Position numbers and translations under genes: made by a program. From contig NZ_CP032125.1 of assembly GCF_003544895.1 (NCBI RefSeq), positions 1,440,001 to 1,504,000 on the forward strand: a stretch of DNA of 64,000 bases, read 5' to 3'. Shown one piece after another: positions 25,785 through 35,518 of the stretch. Position 1 is the stretch's first letter, and each line of letters begins with the position of its first letter. Under the pieces are notes generated by a model that was given only the letters and a program-made list of their open reading frames with translations, was not told where the DNA came from and ran no database searches. The DNA comes from Profundibacter amoris. GTDB taxonomy: Bacteria; Pseudomonadota; Alphaproteobacteria; Rhodobacterales; Rhodobacteraceae.

Positions 25785-27347
25785 ATGGTCGAAATCAAAC
25801 TGCACAACACAAAGACCCGCAAGAAAGAGGTCTTTACCCCGATAGATGCCAGCAATGTGCGCATGTATGTCTGCGGCCCCACGGTTTACGATCGCGCCCA
25901 TCTGGGCAACGCGCGCCCCGTGGTGGTGTTTGACGTGTTGAACCGGCTGTTGCGCCATGTCTATGGCGAAGATCACGTGACCTATGTGCGCAATTTCACC
26001 GATGTGGACGACAAGATCATTGCGCGGGCCGAAGAAAGCGGGCGCGAGATCGGGCAGATCACTTCGGAGACAACGCAGTGGTTTCTGGACGACATGGCAG
26101 CCCTTGGCGCGCGCGAGCCGGACCACATGCCGCGGGCGACGCAGTATATTCCGCAGATGGTTTTGATGATCGAGGAGCTGATCGCCGGTGGCCATGCGTA
26201 TGCGGCCGAGGGTCATGTGCTGTTCGCGGTCGAAAGCTATGCGAAATACGGCGCCCTGTCGGGCCGCACGGTCAAGGACATGATCGCCGGCAGCCGTGTC
26301 GAGGTTGCTCCCTATAAACGCAACCCGATGGATTTTGTGCTGTGGAAACCCTCTAGCGGTGATCAACCGGGGTGGGAGTCCCCCTGGGGCTATGGCCGTC
26401 CGGGCTGGCATATCGAATGTTCGGCGATGTCCTATGAATTGCTGGGCGAAAGCTTCGACATTCACGGCGGCGGCAATGATCTGATGTTCCCGCACCATGA
26501 AAACGAGATTGCGCAAAGCTGCTGTGCCCACCCGCAGGGCGATTTCGCGCGTTACTGGCTGCACAACGAGATGTTGCAGGTCGAGGGCAGGAAGATGTCC
26601 AAGAGCTTGGGCAATTTCTTTACCGTGCGCGACCTGCTGGATCAGGGCGTGCCGGGCGAGGTGATACGGTTTGTGTTTCTGAGCACGCATTACAGGAAGC
26701 CGATGGACTGGACCGAGAAGAAGGCGGATGAGGCGGAGGCGACTTTGAGGAAGTGGCGAGCCTTGTGCGACGGGGTTGCTGCGACGGATGTCGCCGCCCC
26801 AGTGCTCGCTGCACTCGCGGATGATCTGAATACCGCTGGCGCTATCACCGAATTGCATAAGCTGGCAGCGACAGGGGATGCGGGGGCGTTGAAGGCGTCG
26901 GCGCAGTTGGTGGGGTTGTTGGATGATGAGTTGGGGGATTGGGTCAGCATCAAAATGACTGATAAGGAAGTATCAGAATTGATAAAAGATTTGCTGCTAG
27001 CGCGCAAAGAGGCGCGAGAGAGCAAGGATTGGTCCCTGGCTGATCTTATTCGTGATGGCTTTAAAGCTGCTGGCGTCAGAGTAATTGACACTCCAAGTGG
27101 TCCACAATGGTCAATCGAAAAAGATGAACTGGATTCTTCTGATATATTTGGTGCGGTGCGAGCGGCCTTTTTATCTGGAAATTCGAACGAACTCAAAAAC
27201 CAACTGTCTATTGCTCGAAGTGCAGGAGTTCATTTTTCTGACTTGCAACATTTAGATGTATCGCCAGCGTGGCGAAGTAAGCCAGAAATGGAATATGTTA
27301 TGGCTAAATTGAGTGAGGTGAAGAAAGTTATGGAGTCCCTCAAATGA
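25785..27347 (+). CDS. cysS: Cysteinyl-tRNA synthetase with an unusual low-GC C-terminus
   Basis: This 520-residue class I synthetase has the HIGH-like HLGN site in [11 protein letters not shown], zinc ligands in YVCGPTVYD and the KMSKS loop at 270-274. It charges tRNA-Cys. The start at 25785 follows GACGAGG. From about 26940 (residue ~386) GC falls to about 44% by hand count over 26941-27300, against clearly GC-rich sequence before. The tail also runs about 75 residues past the usual family end (near GPQWSIE). The extra segment has no recognised domain. The chain remains in one frame, so the protein is probably functional but chimeric. Confidence 0.93.
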   Translation: MVEIKLHNTKTRKKEVFTPIDASNVRMYVCGPTVYDRAHLGNARPVVVFDVLNRLLRHVYGEDHVTYVRNFTDVDDKIIARAEESGREIGQITSETTQWFLDDMAALGAREPDHMPRATQYIPQMVLMIEELIAGGHAYAAEGHVLFAVESYAKYGALSGRTVKDMIAGSRVEVAPYKRNPMDFVLWKPSSGDQPGWESPWGYGRPGWHIECSAMSYELLGESFDIHGGGNDLMFPHHENEIAQSCCAHPQGDFARYWLHNEMLQVEGRKMSKSLGNFFTVRDLLDQGVPGEVIRFVFLSTHYRKPMDWTEKKADEAEATLRKWRALCDGVAATDVAAPVLAALADDLNTAGAITELHKLAATGDAGALKASAQLVGLLDDELGDWVSIKMTDKEVSELIKDLLLARKEARESKDWSLADLIRDGFKAAGVRVIDTPSGPQWSIEKDELDSSDIFGAVRAAFLSGNSNELKNQLSIARSAGVHFSDLQHLDVSPAWRSKPEMEYVMAKLSEVKKVMESLK

Positions 27348-27424
27348 TCTCCATACGCAACAGAGGGCAGCGCCCGGACAGGCCGGGCGGGGGAACTTCA
27401 GAGCGCTCAACCCCACGGCAAACC

Positions 27425-27446
27425 GTAGGGCGGGGTTCACCCCGCC
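27425..27446. repeat. GC-rich palindromic repeat, copy 2
   Basis: This is the exact reverse complement of 21237-21258, with the hairpin GGCGGGG-TTCA-CCCCGCC. It lies between cysS and cimA, 19 bp before the cimA start. Confidence 0.75.
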
Positions 27447-27464
27447 ACTGCACGGAGCGGTAAA

Positions 27465-29084
27465 ATGACCAAAGAACGCCTCTACATCTACGACACCACC
27501 CTGCGCGACGGGCAACAAACCCAGGGCGTGCAATTCTCGACTCCCGAGAAAATCCAGATCGCCGAAATGCTCGACACCCTTGGTGTTGACTACATCGAGG
27601 GCGGCTGGCCCGGTGCCAACCCCACCGACAGCGGCTTTTTCGACGCCGCCCCGCAAACCCGCTCCACGATGGCGGCTTTCGGCATGACCAAGCGCAGCGG
27701 GCGCTCTGCTGAAAACGACGATGTGCTGGCCGCCGTGATGAACGCGGGCACGCCTGCGGTTTGTCTGGTCGGCAAATCCCACCCCTTCCATGTGGAAACC
27801 GCGCTTGGCATCACGCTGGCGGAAAACCTGGAAAACCTGACCGCCAGTTTCAAACACATCACCGCCAACAAACGCGAGGCGCTGTTTGATGCAGAGCATT
27901 TCTTTGACGGCTACAAGGCCAACCCCGATTACGCCCTGCAATGCGTTCTGGCGGCCTATAAATCCGGTTGCCGCTGGGTGGTGCTGTGCGACACCAATGG
28001 CGGCACCCTGCCGGACGAAATTGCCGCCATTACAAAGGCCGTGATCGCGGCGGGCGTGCCGGGCACGCATCTGGGCATCCACACCCACAACGACACCGAA
28101 AACGCCGTGGCCGGATCGCTGGCCGCGATTAATGCGGGCGCGCGGCAGGTGCAGGGCACGCTGAACGGGCTGGGCGAGCGTTGCGGCAACGCAAACCTGA
28201 CCACGCTGATCCCGACGCTGCTGTTGAAACCGCAACTGGCCGAACGCTATGAAACCGGCATCACAAAGGGTGCGCTGCACGGGCTGGTGAAAATCAGCCG
28301 TCAACTGGACGACATCCTGAATCGGGTGCCGAAAAACCAGGCCGCCTATGTCGGGGCCAGCGCCTTTGCCCACAAGGCGGGGCTGCACGCCAGCGCCATC
28401 CTGAAAGACCCGACCACCTACGAACATATCGACCCCGAAACAGTGGGCAACGCGCGGATCATCCCGATGTCCAACCAGGCGGGGCAGTCGAACCTGCGCA
28501 AACGTCTGGCCGATGCGGGGCTGGGCGTGCAAAAGGGCGATCCGGCCTTGAACCGGATCCTGCAAGCGATCAAACAGCGCGAGGAAGAGGGATACTCCTA
28601 TGACACTGCACAGGCCAGTTTCGAACTGCTGGCGCGGCGGGAACTGGGGCTGTTGCCGGACTTCTTCGAGGTCAAGCGCTACAAGGTGACTGTGGAGCGG
28701 CGCAAGAACAAGTATAATGAAATGGTCAGCCTGTCCGAGGCCGTGGTGGTGGTGAAGATCGGCGATGACAAGAAACTGTCGGTCTCGGAAAGCATGGATT
28801 CCGAAGGGCATGATCGCGGGCCGGTCAATGCGCTGGCCAAGGCGCTGGCCAAGGATATGGGGCCGTATCAGGCCTGTATCGACGACATGCGACTGGTGGA
28901 TTTCAAGGTGCGCATCACCGATGGCGGGACCGAAGCGAAAACCCGCGTGATCATTGACAGCGAAGATGGCGCGGGGCATCGCTGGTCTACTGTCGGCGTG
29001 TCGCCCAATATTGTGGATGCCAGTTTCGAGGCGCTGCTGGATGCGATCAACTGGAAACTGATCCGTGACGGGGCAGGGGTGTGA
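27465..29084 (+). CDS. cimA: Citramalate synthase
   Basis: This 539-residue protein is of the CimA/LeuA family. It shows YDTTLRDGQQTQGVQFS near the start, the IHTHNDTENAVA metal-site motif near residue 207 and the NGLGERCGNANL block. The C-terminal ~130 residues form the LeuA-type regulatory dimer domain that senses the end product. It condenses pyruvate and acetyl-CoA to citramalate, a threonine-free entry to isoleucine synthesis. The next gene overlaps it by 4 bp (GTGA). Confidence 0.93.
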   Translation: MTKERLYIYDTTLRDGQQTQGVQFSTPEKIQIAEMLDTLGVDYIEGGWPGANPTDSGFFDAAPQTRSTMAAFGMTKRSGRSAENDDVLAAVMNAGTPAVCLVGKSHPFHVETALGITLAENLENLTASFKHITANKREALFDAEHFFDGYKANPDYALQCVLAAYKSGCRWVVLCDTNGGTLPDEIAAITKAVIAAGVPGTHLGIHTHNDTENAVAGSLAAINAGARQVQGTLNGLGERCGNANLTTLIPTLLLKPQLAERYETGITKGALHGLVKISRQLDDILNRVPKNQAAYVGASAFAHKAGLHASAILKDPTTYEHIDPETVGNARIIPMSNQAGQSNLRKRLADAGLGVQKGDPALNRILQAIKQREEEGYSYDTAQASFELLARRELGLLPDFFEVKRYKVTVERRKNKYNEMVSLSEAVVVVKIGDDKKLSVSESMDSEGHDRGPVNALAKALAKDMGPYQACIDDMRLVDFKVRITDGGTEAKTRVIIDSEDGAGHRWSTVGVSPNIVDASFEALLDAINWKLIRDGAGV

Positions 29085-29851
29085 GCATCGAAACCTGCGC
29101 CGAGATGCTGCGCAAATCCGACCCCGACCGCTTTTTGGCCACCATGACCGCCCCGCCGGATGTGCGGGCAAAGCTGTTCCCGCTCTATGCCTTCAACCTC
29201 GAGGTGGCGCATTTGCCGTGGGTGTCGGCGGAACCGATGATCACCGAAATGCGCCTGCAATGGTGGCAGGATTCCATCGCCGCCGTTTTTCGCGGCGATA
29301 CGCCGGACCCGCACGAGGTGCTGACGCCGCTTGCCGGTGTGATCCGCGCGCATGATCTGCAACAACAGGAATTCCATGACCTGATCGAGGCACGGCGGCG
29401 CGATACCTATGCCCAGCCGTTCACCGAGACCCCGCAGTTGTGGCAATATTTGCAGGATACCTCGGGCAACCTGATGGCGATTGCTGCGCGTATGTTGGGG
29501 GTCGGGAGTGGCGGGATCAAAGCGGCACAGGACTACGGCACGGCGGCGGGGCTGGCGAATTACCTGCTGGCGGTGCCCGAATTGAAGGCGCGGGGACGGA
29601 TGCCCTTGCCGGAAGATAGCGAGGATACCGTGCAAAGCATGGCACGCGAGGCTTTGGCTATGCTGGATCAAAACAGCAATATATCGGCTTTGAAGCCCGC
29701 CTTGCCTGCACTGCTGACAGCCTGCCAGGCGCGCCCGATACTCAAGGCGGTGGCAAAACAGCCTGCAAAAGTCGGGCAAGGGCAATTGCAACGCTCGGAC
29801 TTCCGCCGCAAGGGACGGTTGCTGGTCAATTCCATGCTGGGGCGTTGGTAG
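29081..29851 (+). CDS. Squalene/phytoene synthase-family protein
   Basis: This 256-residue all-alpha protein starts at GTG 29081, coupled to cimA by a 4-bp overlap. It resembles phytoene synthase, but the Asp-rich DxxxD motifs of active enzymes are not clear: the first reads as EMRLQWWQDSI. It resembles the group that includes the NDUFAF6 assembly factor, which functions without prenyl synthase activity. I favour a non-catalytic or undefined role. Confidence is good for the fold and low for activity. Confidence 0.75.
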   Translation: MSIETCAEMLRKSDPDRFLATMTAPPDVRAKLFPLYAFNLEVAHLPWVSAEPMITEMRLQWWQDSIAAVFRGDTPDPHEVLTPLAGVIRAHDLQQQEFHDLIEARRRDTYAQPFTETPQLWQYLQDTSGNLMAIAARMLGVGSGGIKAAQDYGTAAGLANYLLAVPELKARGRMPLPEDSEDTVQSMAREALAMLDQNSNISALKPALPALLTACQARPILKAVAKQPAKVGQGQLQRSDFRRKGRLLVNSMLGRW

Positions 29852-29854
29852 GGC

Positions 29855-31063
29855 TTAATCCTGTTGCGGCCTTAGCACCAACCAGATCAGCGCAGCCCCG
29901 GCCAGCGTCAAGAACGGGATCATGGCCATGTTCACGGCCTGCCAGCCTGCCTGCGCATCCCCGCCCGAGCAGTTCATCAACCCGCCCGAGGCCAGTGATG
30001 CCAACGTCACGCCGCCAAATACCAGCATATCGTTCAACCCCTGAATACGCCCGCGTTCTTCGGGTTCATAAGACGCTGCCAGCATGGATGTGGCGCCGAT
30101 ATAACCAAAGTTCCAGCCAACCCCCAGCAGGACCAGCGCGATAAAGAACTGGTCCAGCTCGACCCCCGTCAGCGCCACCAGTCCGGCCGAGGCCAGAATG
30201 GCCAGCCCGATCGAGATGATTTTGACGGGGCCGTAGCGGGCAATCAGATGGCCGGTGAAGAACGACGGGATATACATGGCCAGAACATGTGACGATACGA
30301 TATCGGCAGCGGTATTGCGCTCGAACCCGCAGCCGACAACGGCCAGTGGGGTCGAGGTCATTACCAGATTCATCAGCGCATAGGACACCATCGCACAGAT
30401 AATTGCGACGGCGATCATAGGGGTTTTTAGCAGCTCCATCCGGCTGCGACCTGCCGGCGCGCCCTCGACCGGGGCAGGGGGTGTCGGGATGTTCAGAAAC
30501 AGGAACATCAGTGATCCGACAAGGTTAATCACAATAACCGTCAGGTAACTGCCCAGAAACGGGATCACCATTGCGTCCGCCGTCAGTTTCACCAGTTGCG
30601 GCCCGATCACAGCGGCCGCTAGCCCGCCGGCCAGCACATAGGAGATCGCTTTGGGGCGGAAATCCTCGGTCGAGGTATCGGCGGCGGCAAAGCGGTAGAA
30701 CCCCTGACCCGACATATAGACGCCGGTGAACAGGGATCCGGCGATGAACACCGGAAACGACTGGATATACAGGCCATAGGCGCTGATAGATGCGCCAAGT
30801 GCGCCAAAACCCGTGCCCAGCATGAACCCCGCACGACGGCCGTATTTCTGCATGAAGGCCGAAAGCGGGGTTGCGGCAATTACCGAGCCCAGAATGATCA
30901 CCGAAATCGGCAGGGTGGCAAAGCACGGGTTGCTGGCAAGGCTAAGCCCCGCCAGACCGCCCAGAATAAAGATGATCGGCATCTGCGCCCCCAAAAGGGC
31001 CTGCGCCAACACCAGAATGGCCACATTGCGTTTGGCGGTCGATATGGAAACGTCAGCAATCAT
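29855..31063 (-). CDS. Major facilitator superfamily transporter
   Basis: This 402-residue protein has 12 likely membrane helices in two sets of six with a loop near residues 205-225. Motif A-like text is present (FMQKYGRRAGFMLGTG at about 70-85). The pattern is of an export or uptake permease. The substrate is unknown and the neighbours give no clue. It faces the phytoene-synthase-like gene and is followed by 77 bp before the cobB stop. Confidence 0.85.
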   Translation of the reverse strand: MIADVSISTAKRNVAILVLAQALLGAQMPIIFILGGLAGLSLASNPCFATLPISVIILGSVIAATPLSAFMQKYGRRAGFMLGTGFGALGASISAYGLYIQSFPVFIAGSLFTGVYMSGQGFYRFAAADTSTEDFRPKAISYVLAGGLAAAVIGPQLVKLTADAMVIPFLGSYLTVIVINLVGSLMFLFLNIPTPPAPVEGAPAGRSRMELLKTPMIAVAIICAMVSYALMNLVMTSTPLAVVGCGFERNTAADIVSSHVLAMYIPSFFTGHLIARYGPVKIISIGLAILASAGLVALTGVELDQFFIALVLLGVGWNFGYIGATSMLAASYEPEERGRIQGLNDMLVFGGVTLASLASGGLMNCSGGDAQAGWQAVNMAMIPFLTLAGAALIWLVLRPQQD

Positions 31064-31140
31064 GCCCCATCCCTAGCGGGGAAGGCCACGCAGGAAAAGC
31101 CCCGAAATTGTATCGCTACAGGGATCGCGGCGAATTGCCT

Positions 31141-32412
31141 CTATTGCTTTTCGATCAGATGGATGAAGGATCCGCTGACATTGTCGTGGATCAGGCCCAT
31201 GGGTCCCAGATCCTTGCCCTCGGCGTCTTCGGCCATGAACAGGGGCGGGCCGTGGGCGTTGATCGTGCTGGCATAGTGGAATTCATGGGCCGCAAACAGG
31301 CCGGTAAACGGCCCTTCGGTGGCGGCAACGTTGCGATAGCCAAGGTGCAGTTTGCGTTTGGCAAAAGATGTTTCCAGCGGCAGCAGACCCAGCATTTCAT
31401 GGCGGCTGCCATCGGCATCGGTCAGCCCGTTGCCAAGGGCCATATAGCCGCCGCATTCGCCGTAAATCAGCGTGCCGTTCACCTGTGCCAGTTGCATCGA
31501 GGTGCGAAACGCGGTGGCCGCGGCCAGTTGGCCCGCGTGCAATTCGGGATATCCACCGGGCAGAAAGATCATATCGGCCTGTGGTGCGGGTTCATCGGCC
31601 AGCGGCGAGAAGAATTGCAGCTGCGCCCCGTTTTCCCGCCAGTCCTGCAGGATATGCGGATAGGCAAAAGCAAAGGCGCGGTCCTGTGCGATAGCAATGT
31701 TTTGGGCCGGTGGTTTCAGGCGCTTTGGCGGCGTGGCCTTGGGCAGCGGGGTGGCCAGTTTCACCAGTGCGTCCAGATCAAGCGCCTTTTCCACCGCTTG
31801 GGCGGCGCGGTCCAGATAGGCCGCAAGGTCAGGGTGTTCGCCGGCCTGCACCAGCCCCAGATGGCGCGAGGGATGCTCCAGCCCGCTTTGGCGGTAGACC
31901 TCGCCCAGAACGGGGATGCCCAGCGGGGCAAGGGCGCGGGCCAGCATGGATTCATGGCGTGGCGAGCCGACATTGTTCAGGATGATGCCCGCAATCCGCA
32001 CGTCTTTGTCATGGGCCGCAAATCCGGCCACCAGCGGGGCGACCGATTGCGCGGTTTTGGCCGCATCGACAATCAGCACCACCGGCAGGTCCAGCAGACG
32101 CGCCAGATCGGCGGTGGCACCTTTGCCAACAGGGGGCGCGCCGTCAAACAGGCCCATCGCGCCCTCGATCATCAGCAGCCCGTCGCCTGCGGCCAAGGCG
32201 CGGATGCGCTCCGGTGTCATCGCCCAGGCGTCCAGATTGGGGCAGGGCGCAGCGCAAGCGGCCTCGTGAAAGCGCGGGTCGATGTAATCGGGGCCTGACT
32301 TCGCGCCGCGCACCTTGACCCCGCGTTTGGCCAGGGCCCGCAGGATGCCCAGTGTGATGGTGGTTTTGCCAGCGCCCGAACCCGGGGCCGAGAGGATCAG
32401 GCCGTTACCCAT
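31141..32412 (-). CDS. cobB: Cobyrinate a,c-diamide synthase (cobyrinic acid amidase)
   Basis: This 423-residue protein adds two amide groups, using glutamine and ATP. It has the N-terminal ATP site APGSGAGKTTIT, ILNNVGSPRHE, and the C-terminal glutamine amidotransferase domain with GECGGYM, where C is the likely nucleophile. It corresponds to CobB in the Pseudomonas numbering of cobalamin genes. Its start overlaps the cobA stop by 8 bp, so both are translated together. The start at 32412 is inferred from the overlap and the family N-terminus. Confidence 0.93.
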   Translation of the reverse strand: MGNGLILSAPGSGAGKTTITLGILRALAKRGVKVRGAKSGPDYIDPRFHEAACAAPCPNLDAWAMTPERIRALAAGDGLLMIEGAMGLFDGAPPVGKGATADLARLLDLPVVLIVDAAKTAQSVAPLVAGFAAHDKDVRIAGIILNNVGSPRHESMLARALAPLGIPVLGEVYRQSGLEHPSRHLGLVQAGEHPDLAAYLDRAAQAVEKALDLDALVKLATPLPKATPPKRLKPPAQNIAIAQDRAFAFAYPHILQDWRENGAQLQFFSPLADEPAPQADMIFLPGGYPELHAGQLAAATAFRTSMQLAQVNGTLIYGECGGYMALGNGLTDADGSRHEMLGLLPLETSFAKRKLHLGYRNVAATEGPFTGLFAAHEFHYASTINAHGPPLFMAEDAEGKDLGPMGLIHDNVSGSFIHLIEKQ

Positions 32413-33151
32413 TGGAGTTCTCCAGAATATCCACGGTACCGCCAATGCAGATTACCGCAGGGGGCGACACGGGGTGCGCGGCCAGATCATCCGCAATGCG
32501 GCCCAGTGTGGTTTGCAATATCTTTTGTGTCGGCAGGCTGGCATCCGTGACAATCGCCACGGGGGTATCGGCCCCGCGCCCCGCTTTGATCAGAATTCGC
32601 GCAATATCGCCAATCCGTTTCAGCCCCATATAGATCACGATCACCGGCGCGGCACGGGCAATCGCGGCCCAGTCGGTGGCCGGATCATGGCCGGTGGCAA
32701 AGATCGCCGCCTGATTGACATCGCGGTGGGTGACGGGGATGCCTGCCATCGCCAGCCCGCCAATGCCCGCCGTCACACCGGGGATAATGCGCCAGGGGAT
32801 GTTGGCGGCGGCCAGCACCTGTGCCTCTTCTCCGCCGCGCCCGAACATAAAGGGATCGCCCCCTTTTAGCCGCAACACCCGCTTGCCCGTCTGCGCCAGT
32901 TCCACCAGCCTTTGCGAGATTTGCGTCTGCGTGGCCGATTGCCCGCCGCGTTTGCCAACGTAGATCCGTTCAGCCGCCGGAAGGCCCAAAGCCAGAATAT
33001 CCGCCCCGATCAGCGCATCATGCACGATCACATCGGCCTGTTTCAACGCATTCACCGCATGCAGCGTCAACAGCCCCGCATCACCGGGGCCGGCGCCGCA
33101 CAGCCAGACATGGCCGGCAGGGAAATCGGGCAAGGGAACAGATTCGCTCAT
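32405..33151 (-). CDS. cobA: Uroporphyrinogen-III C-methyltransferase
   Basis: This 248-residue SUMT methylates uroporphyrinogen III twice to give precorrin-2, the start of the cobalamin and siroheme branch. It has VWLCGAGPGDAGLLTLHA near residue 15, VGKRGGQSATQTQI near 67 and the LKGGDPFMFGRGGEEA block near 99. There is no CysG N-terminal dehydrogenase, so it is a stand-alone SUMT. It is followed by the overlapping cobB. Confidence 0.94.
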   Translation of the reverse strand: MSESVPLPDFPAGHVWLCGAGPGDAGLLTLHAVNALKQADVIVHDALIGADILALGLPAAERIYVGKRGGQSATQTQISQRLVELAQTGKRVLRLKGGDPFMFGRGGEEAQVLAAANIPWRIIPGVTAGIGGLAMAGIPVTHRDVNQAAIFATGHDPATDWAAIARAAPVIVIYMGLKRIGDIARILIKAGRGADTPVAIVTDASLPTQKILQTTLGRIADDLAAHPVSPPAVICIGGTVDILENSNG

Positions 33152-33189
33152 GGGTCTGTTATGGCGAAACAGATGCGGGGCGGGAAGGG

Positions 33190-33861
33190 TTAACGGTGTA
33201 ATAGGAAGAAAACGGCATAGGTAATAACGGCAAGAACCAGTAACTGCAAAGGGGGATTTTTGCGGCGGTCCAAGAGGCGTTTACTGGATGGCCCGCCAGT
33301 TACCAGCATTGACACCGAGACGATAAAGATTATTCCGGCACCTCCCTTTGATAAGCGCTCGGTCGAAACGAGGTCAGCAGACAGCAATATGTAGGTTAAC
33401 CCGAGCAAAACAATCGGAATGTAAATTATGGAAACCCAGCCCGTCAGCATCTTGCTTCTGTCATAATCCTGCAAAACATAATCCGGGGGTTGCGGGCTGC
33501 GTATTGTGGCCATCACTCCGAAAACGATGGCAACCAGCAGAACTGCCAGCTTGATGTTTACAGATGCCGTTTGAACATAGGGAAACCCCGCAGCAGCCAC
33601 CAGCAGGACCACCAGAAACCCGTGGTAAACGCCATAGACAAACCTGAACCAGCGATTGTCGGGGTCCAGCGCCAAGGCAACCGAGACCGGCTCGAGCGCA
33701 AAAGGTGTCATCGCGACAACCGCGGCGCAGTAAACCATTCGGAACCACAGGGCATTGGTTCCGGTGACGAGTGTGGCAACCGTCCAGACCAAAGCCGCCA
33801 CCATCAGGGCCAGCGCAAGGGTGACGGGGACGGGTTGGCGATATCGGAGCAGGTCAGTCAT
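33190..33861 (-). CDS. Tandem membrane protein paralogue 1
   Basis: This 223-residue membrane protein has about six hydrophobic segments. It is the first in minus-strand position of three paralogues that all start LLRYRQP or similar (this copy: MTDLLRYRQPVPVTLALALM). I do not recognise the family. Its start is 10 bp from the stop of the middle copy, which suggests one transcript. It is the most divergent of the three. The nearby cobalamin genes may be coincidental. Confidence 0.7.
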   Translation of the reverse strand: MTDLLRYRQPVPVTLALALMVAALVWTVATLVTGTNALWFRMVYCAAVVAMTPFALEPVSVALALDPDNRWFRFVYGVYHGFLVVLLVAAAGFPYVQTASVNIKLAVLLVAIVFGVMATIRSPQPPDYVLQDYDRSKMLTGWVSIIYIPIVLLGLTYILLSADLVSTERLSKGGAGIIFIVSVSMLVTGGPSSKRLLDRRKNPPLQLLVLAVITYAVFFLLHR

Positions 33862-33870
33862 GGCGGGCCT

Positions 33871-34587
33871 TTACTGGAGCAGTAGGATAGAATTAGCAAA
33901 TAAGATTAGCGCAAAAATAAGCAGGGGAATCTCGTTGTCTCGGATTGTAAATTTGCCCCCGAAATAAGCCTTTTCCCGGGGACCTGTGGTAACCCGAGGG
34001 AATAATGCACCGGGAAGTATCAGTAGAAGTAACGACGAAATTGGGAAAACGTTGCCACCTGTTTTCGACACATCATCCAAGATCAATGGGGTCAATGACA
34101 TAAAAATCAAAACAATTAATAAAAGCGGAAGGATGTAGTAAAGGGAGAACCAAACAAACCCGCTCCAGTCCTTGCTTTTAACAGGTTTATAGATTTCAAC
34201 GATGTCCGCAGGAATGTCCGGTGTTTTGCGACCCGCGTAAATACCGACACCCAGTGCAACAACGGCCAGCAGAAGCTTGCTGAAAGTCGAGGCATACTGG
34301 ATATAGCCAAAGAAGGCGATGATCGGGAAAAGGCAAAACAGATTGGCCGTTATGGCCCCGTATAGCAGCCGTAAGTTGCGATCATCGGGGGAATTGATGA
34401 TGGCTGTGTCAACGGATTCAAGAACAACTGGCGTAAATAAAACCAGTGCAAACACATTGAGTACCCTGACCCACAGAAAATCGGTTCCGGTGATGTAGTT
34501 GGCCAGGACCCAGACAACAAAGGCAACAATGCCAGCCGTGAATATAGTGGTCGGCAGGGGTTGGCGATAGCGGAGCAGGTCTGTCAT
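33871..34587 (-). CDS. Tandem membrane protein paralogue 2
   Basis: This 238-residue protein, the middle of three, has about six membrane segments. Its start MTDLLRYRQPLPTTIFTAG is nearly the same as that of copy 3. The two genes share an exact 63-bp stretch (34462-34524 and 35194-35256), so they duplicated or converted recently. The sequence is lower in GC than the flanking cob genes. Function unknown. Confidence 0.7.
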   Translation of the reverse strand: MTDLLRYRQPLPTTIFTAGIVAFVVWVLANYITGTDFLWVRVLNVFALVLFTPVVLESVDTAIINSPDDRNLRLLYGAITANLFCLFPIIAFFGYIQYASTFSKLLLAVVALGVGIYAGRKTPDIPADIVEIYKPVKSKDWSGFVWFSLYYILPLLLIVLIFMSLTPLILDDVSKTGGNVFPISSLLLLILPGALFPRVTTGPREKAYFGGKFTIRDNEIPLLIFALILFANSILLLQ

Positions 34588-34617
34588 GGGGATGGGCCTA
34601 TTTATCGGGTAAAGGTA

Positions 34618-35319
34618 TCAAGTGATCATATAGATCGCGAATAGAGCACAAGATGGCAGCAAGAGTTTCTTGTTAATGGAAGCCTTGCTTCCGATCTTGA
34701 ATATATTTTCTAACCGCGAGTTATCCAACGGGAATTTAGAAACCGGCCCCGCAATGAAAACAAACAATAAAAACAAAACAACATTTATATCGGTGAAGTC
34801 AGGCACAGTCAGGAACTCGGCCGATAAAACCTTGCGGATGCTTATGAAGGTAATGAGTGGAATGCCATAGAAAGTCAGGAACCAGAGAGCAATTTCTGTG
34901 TCGTTGCCGGTATACTTTTTATAGGCTTTCACTGTTGCCGCAGATACTTTGGGCGGGGTGACGGCGGTATAGATGGCAATCACCAATGCGCAAGCGCCCA
35001 ATCCCATTTTGGTTATGGGCGATGCATACTGGATATAGCCAAAGAAGATGATAATCGCAAAAAGGCAGAATAAATAGGCATTGAGAGCACCAAACAGCAC
35101 CCGAAGGTTAAGATCATCGGGGGAATTTGTTATGGCGGCGGCGATTGGCTCCAACAGGGCAGGGGCAAGCAAGGTAAGCGCGACTGCATATGTTACCCTG
35201 ACCCACAGAAAATCGGTTCCGGTGATGTAGTTGGCCAGGACCCAGACAACAAAGGCGGCAATGCCGGCCGTGAATATGGTGGTCGGCAGGGGTTGGCGAT
35301 ACTGGATAAGTGTTGGCAT
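34618..35319 (-). CDS. Tandem membrane protein paralogue 3
   Basis: This 233-residue protein starts MPTLIQYRQPLPTTIFTAG with AAGAAG just upstream. It shares with copy 2 the VVWVLANYITGTDFLWVRV segment and FFGYIQYAS near residue 90. About six membrane helices. Function unknown; it is first in the transcribed order of the three. Confidence 0.7.
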   Translation of the reverse strand: MPTLIQYRQPLPTTIFTAGIAAFVVWVLANYITGTDFLWVRVTYAVALTLLAPALLEPIAAAITNSPDDLNLRVLFGALNAYLFCLFAIIIFFGYIQYASPITKMGLGACALVIAIYTAVTPPKVSAATVKAYKKYTGNDTEIALWFLTFYGIPLITFISIRKVLSAEFLTVPDFTDINVVLFLLFVFIAGPVSKFPLDNSRLENIFKIGSKASINKKLLLPSCALFAIYMIT

Positions 35320-35426
35320 CTTCTTGTCTCACAAAAATACGTTGAATACAGCCTAGCCGGTAAAAGAGCCTATGGCAACGTTACCACGGCGGGATTACAT
35401 GCCCGATCCGGTTTTGGCGCGCGCCC

Positions 35427-35470
35427 CGAAATCTTTCAAAGATTTCGGCTGTTTTCTTTCAAAGAAAACA
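35427..35470. repeat. Twin-hairpin dispersed repeat, copy 1
   Basis: Two adjacent palindromes: 35427-35447 (CGAAATCTTT-C-AAAGATTTCG) and 35450-35470 (TGTTTTCTTT-C-AAAGAAAACA). The same unit recurs at 41199-41242 with a single difference in the first hairpin. It lies upstream of cbiD. Confidence 0.8.
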
Positions 35471-35518
35471 ATTCCTTCGCTCTTGCCGCTCAGGCCTCGG
35501 GCTTTATAGTCGCCGGTG

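Noticed and set aside
27252-29171. 639-codon minus-strand frame opposite cimA
   Set aside because: Antisense shadow of cimA; the translation has no domain or signal and begins within another gene.
29081-29851. Active phytoene or squalene synthase
   Set aside because: The Asp-rich catalytic motifs are not intact and no carotenoid or hopanoid genes are nearby; a non-catalytic role is more likely.
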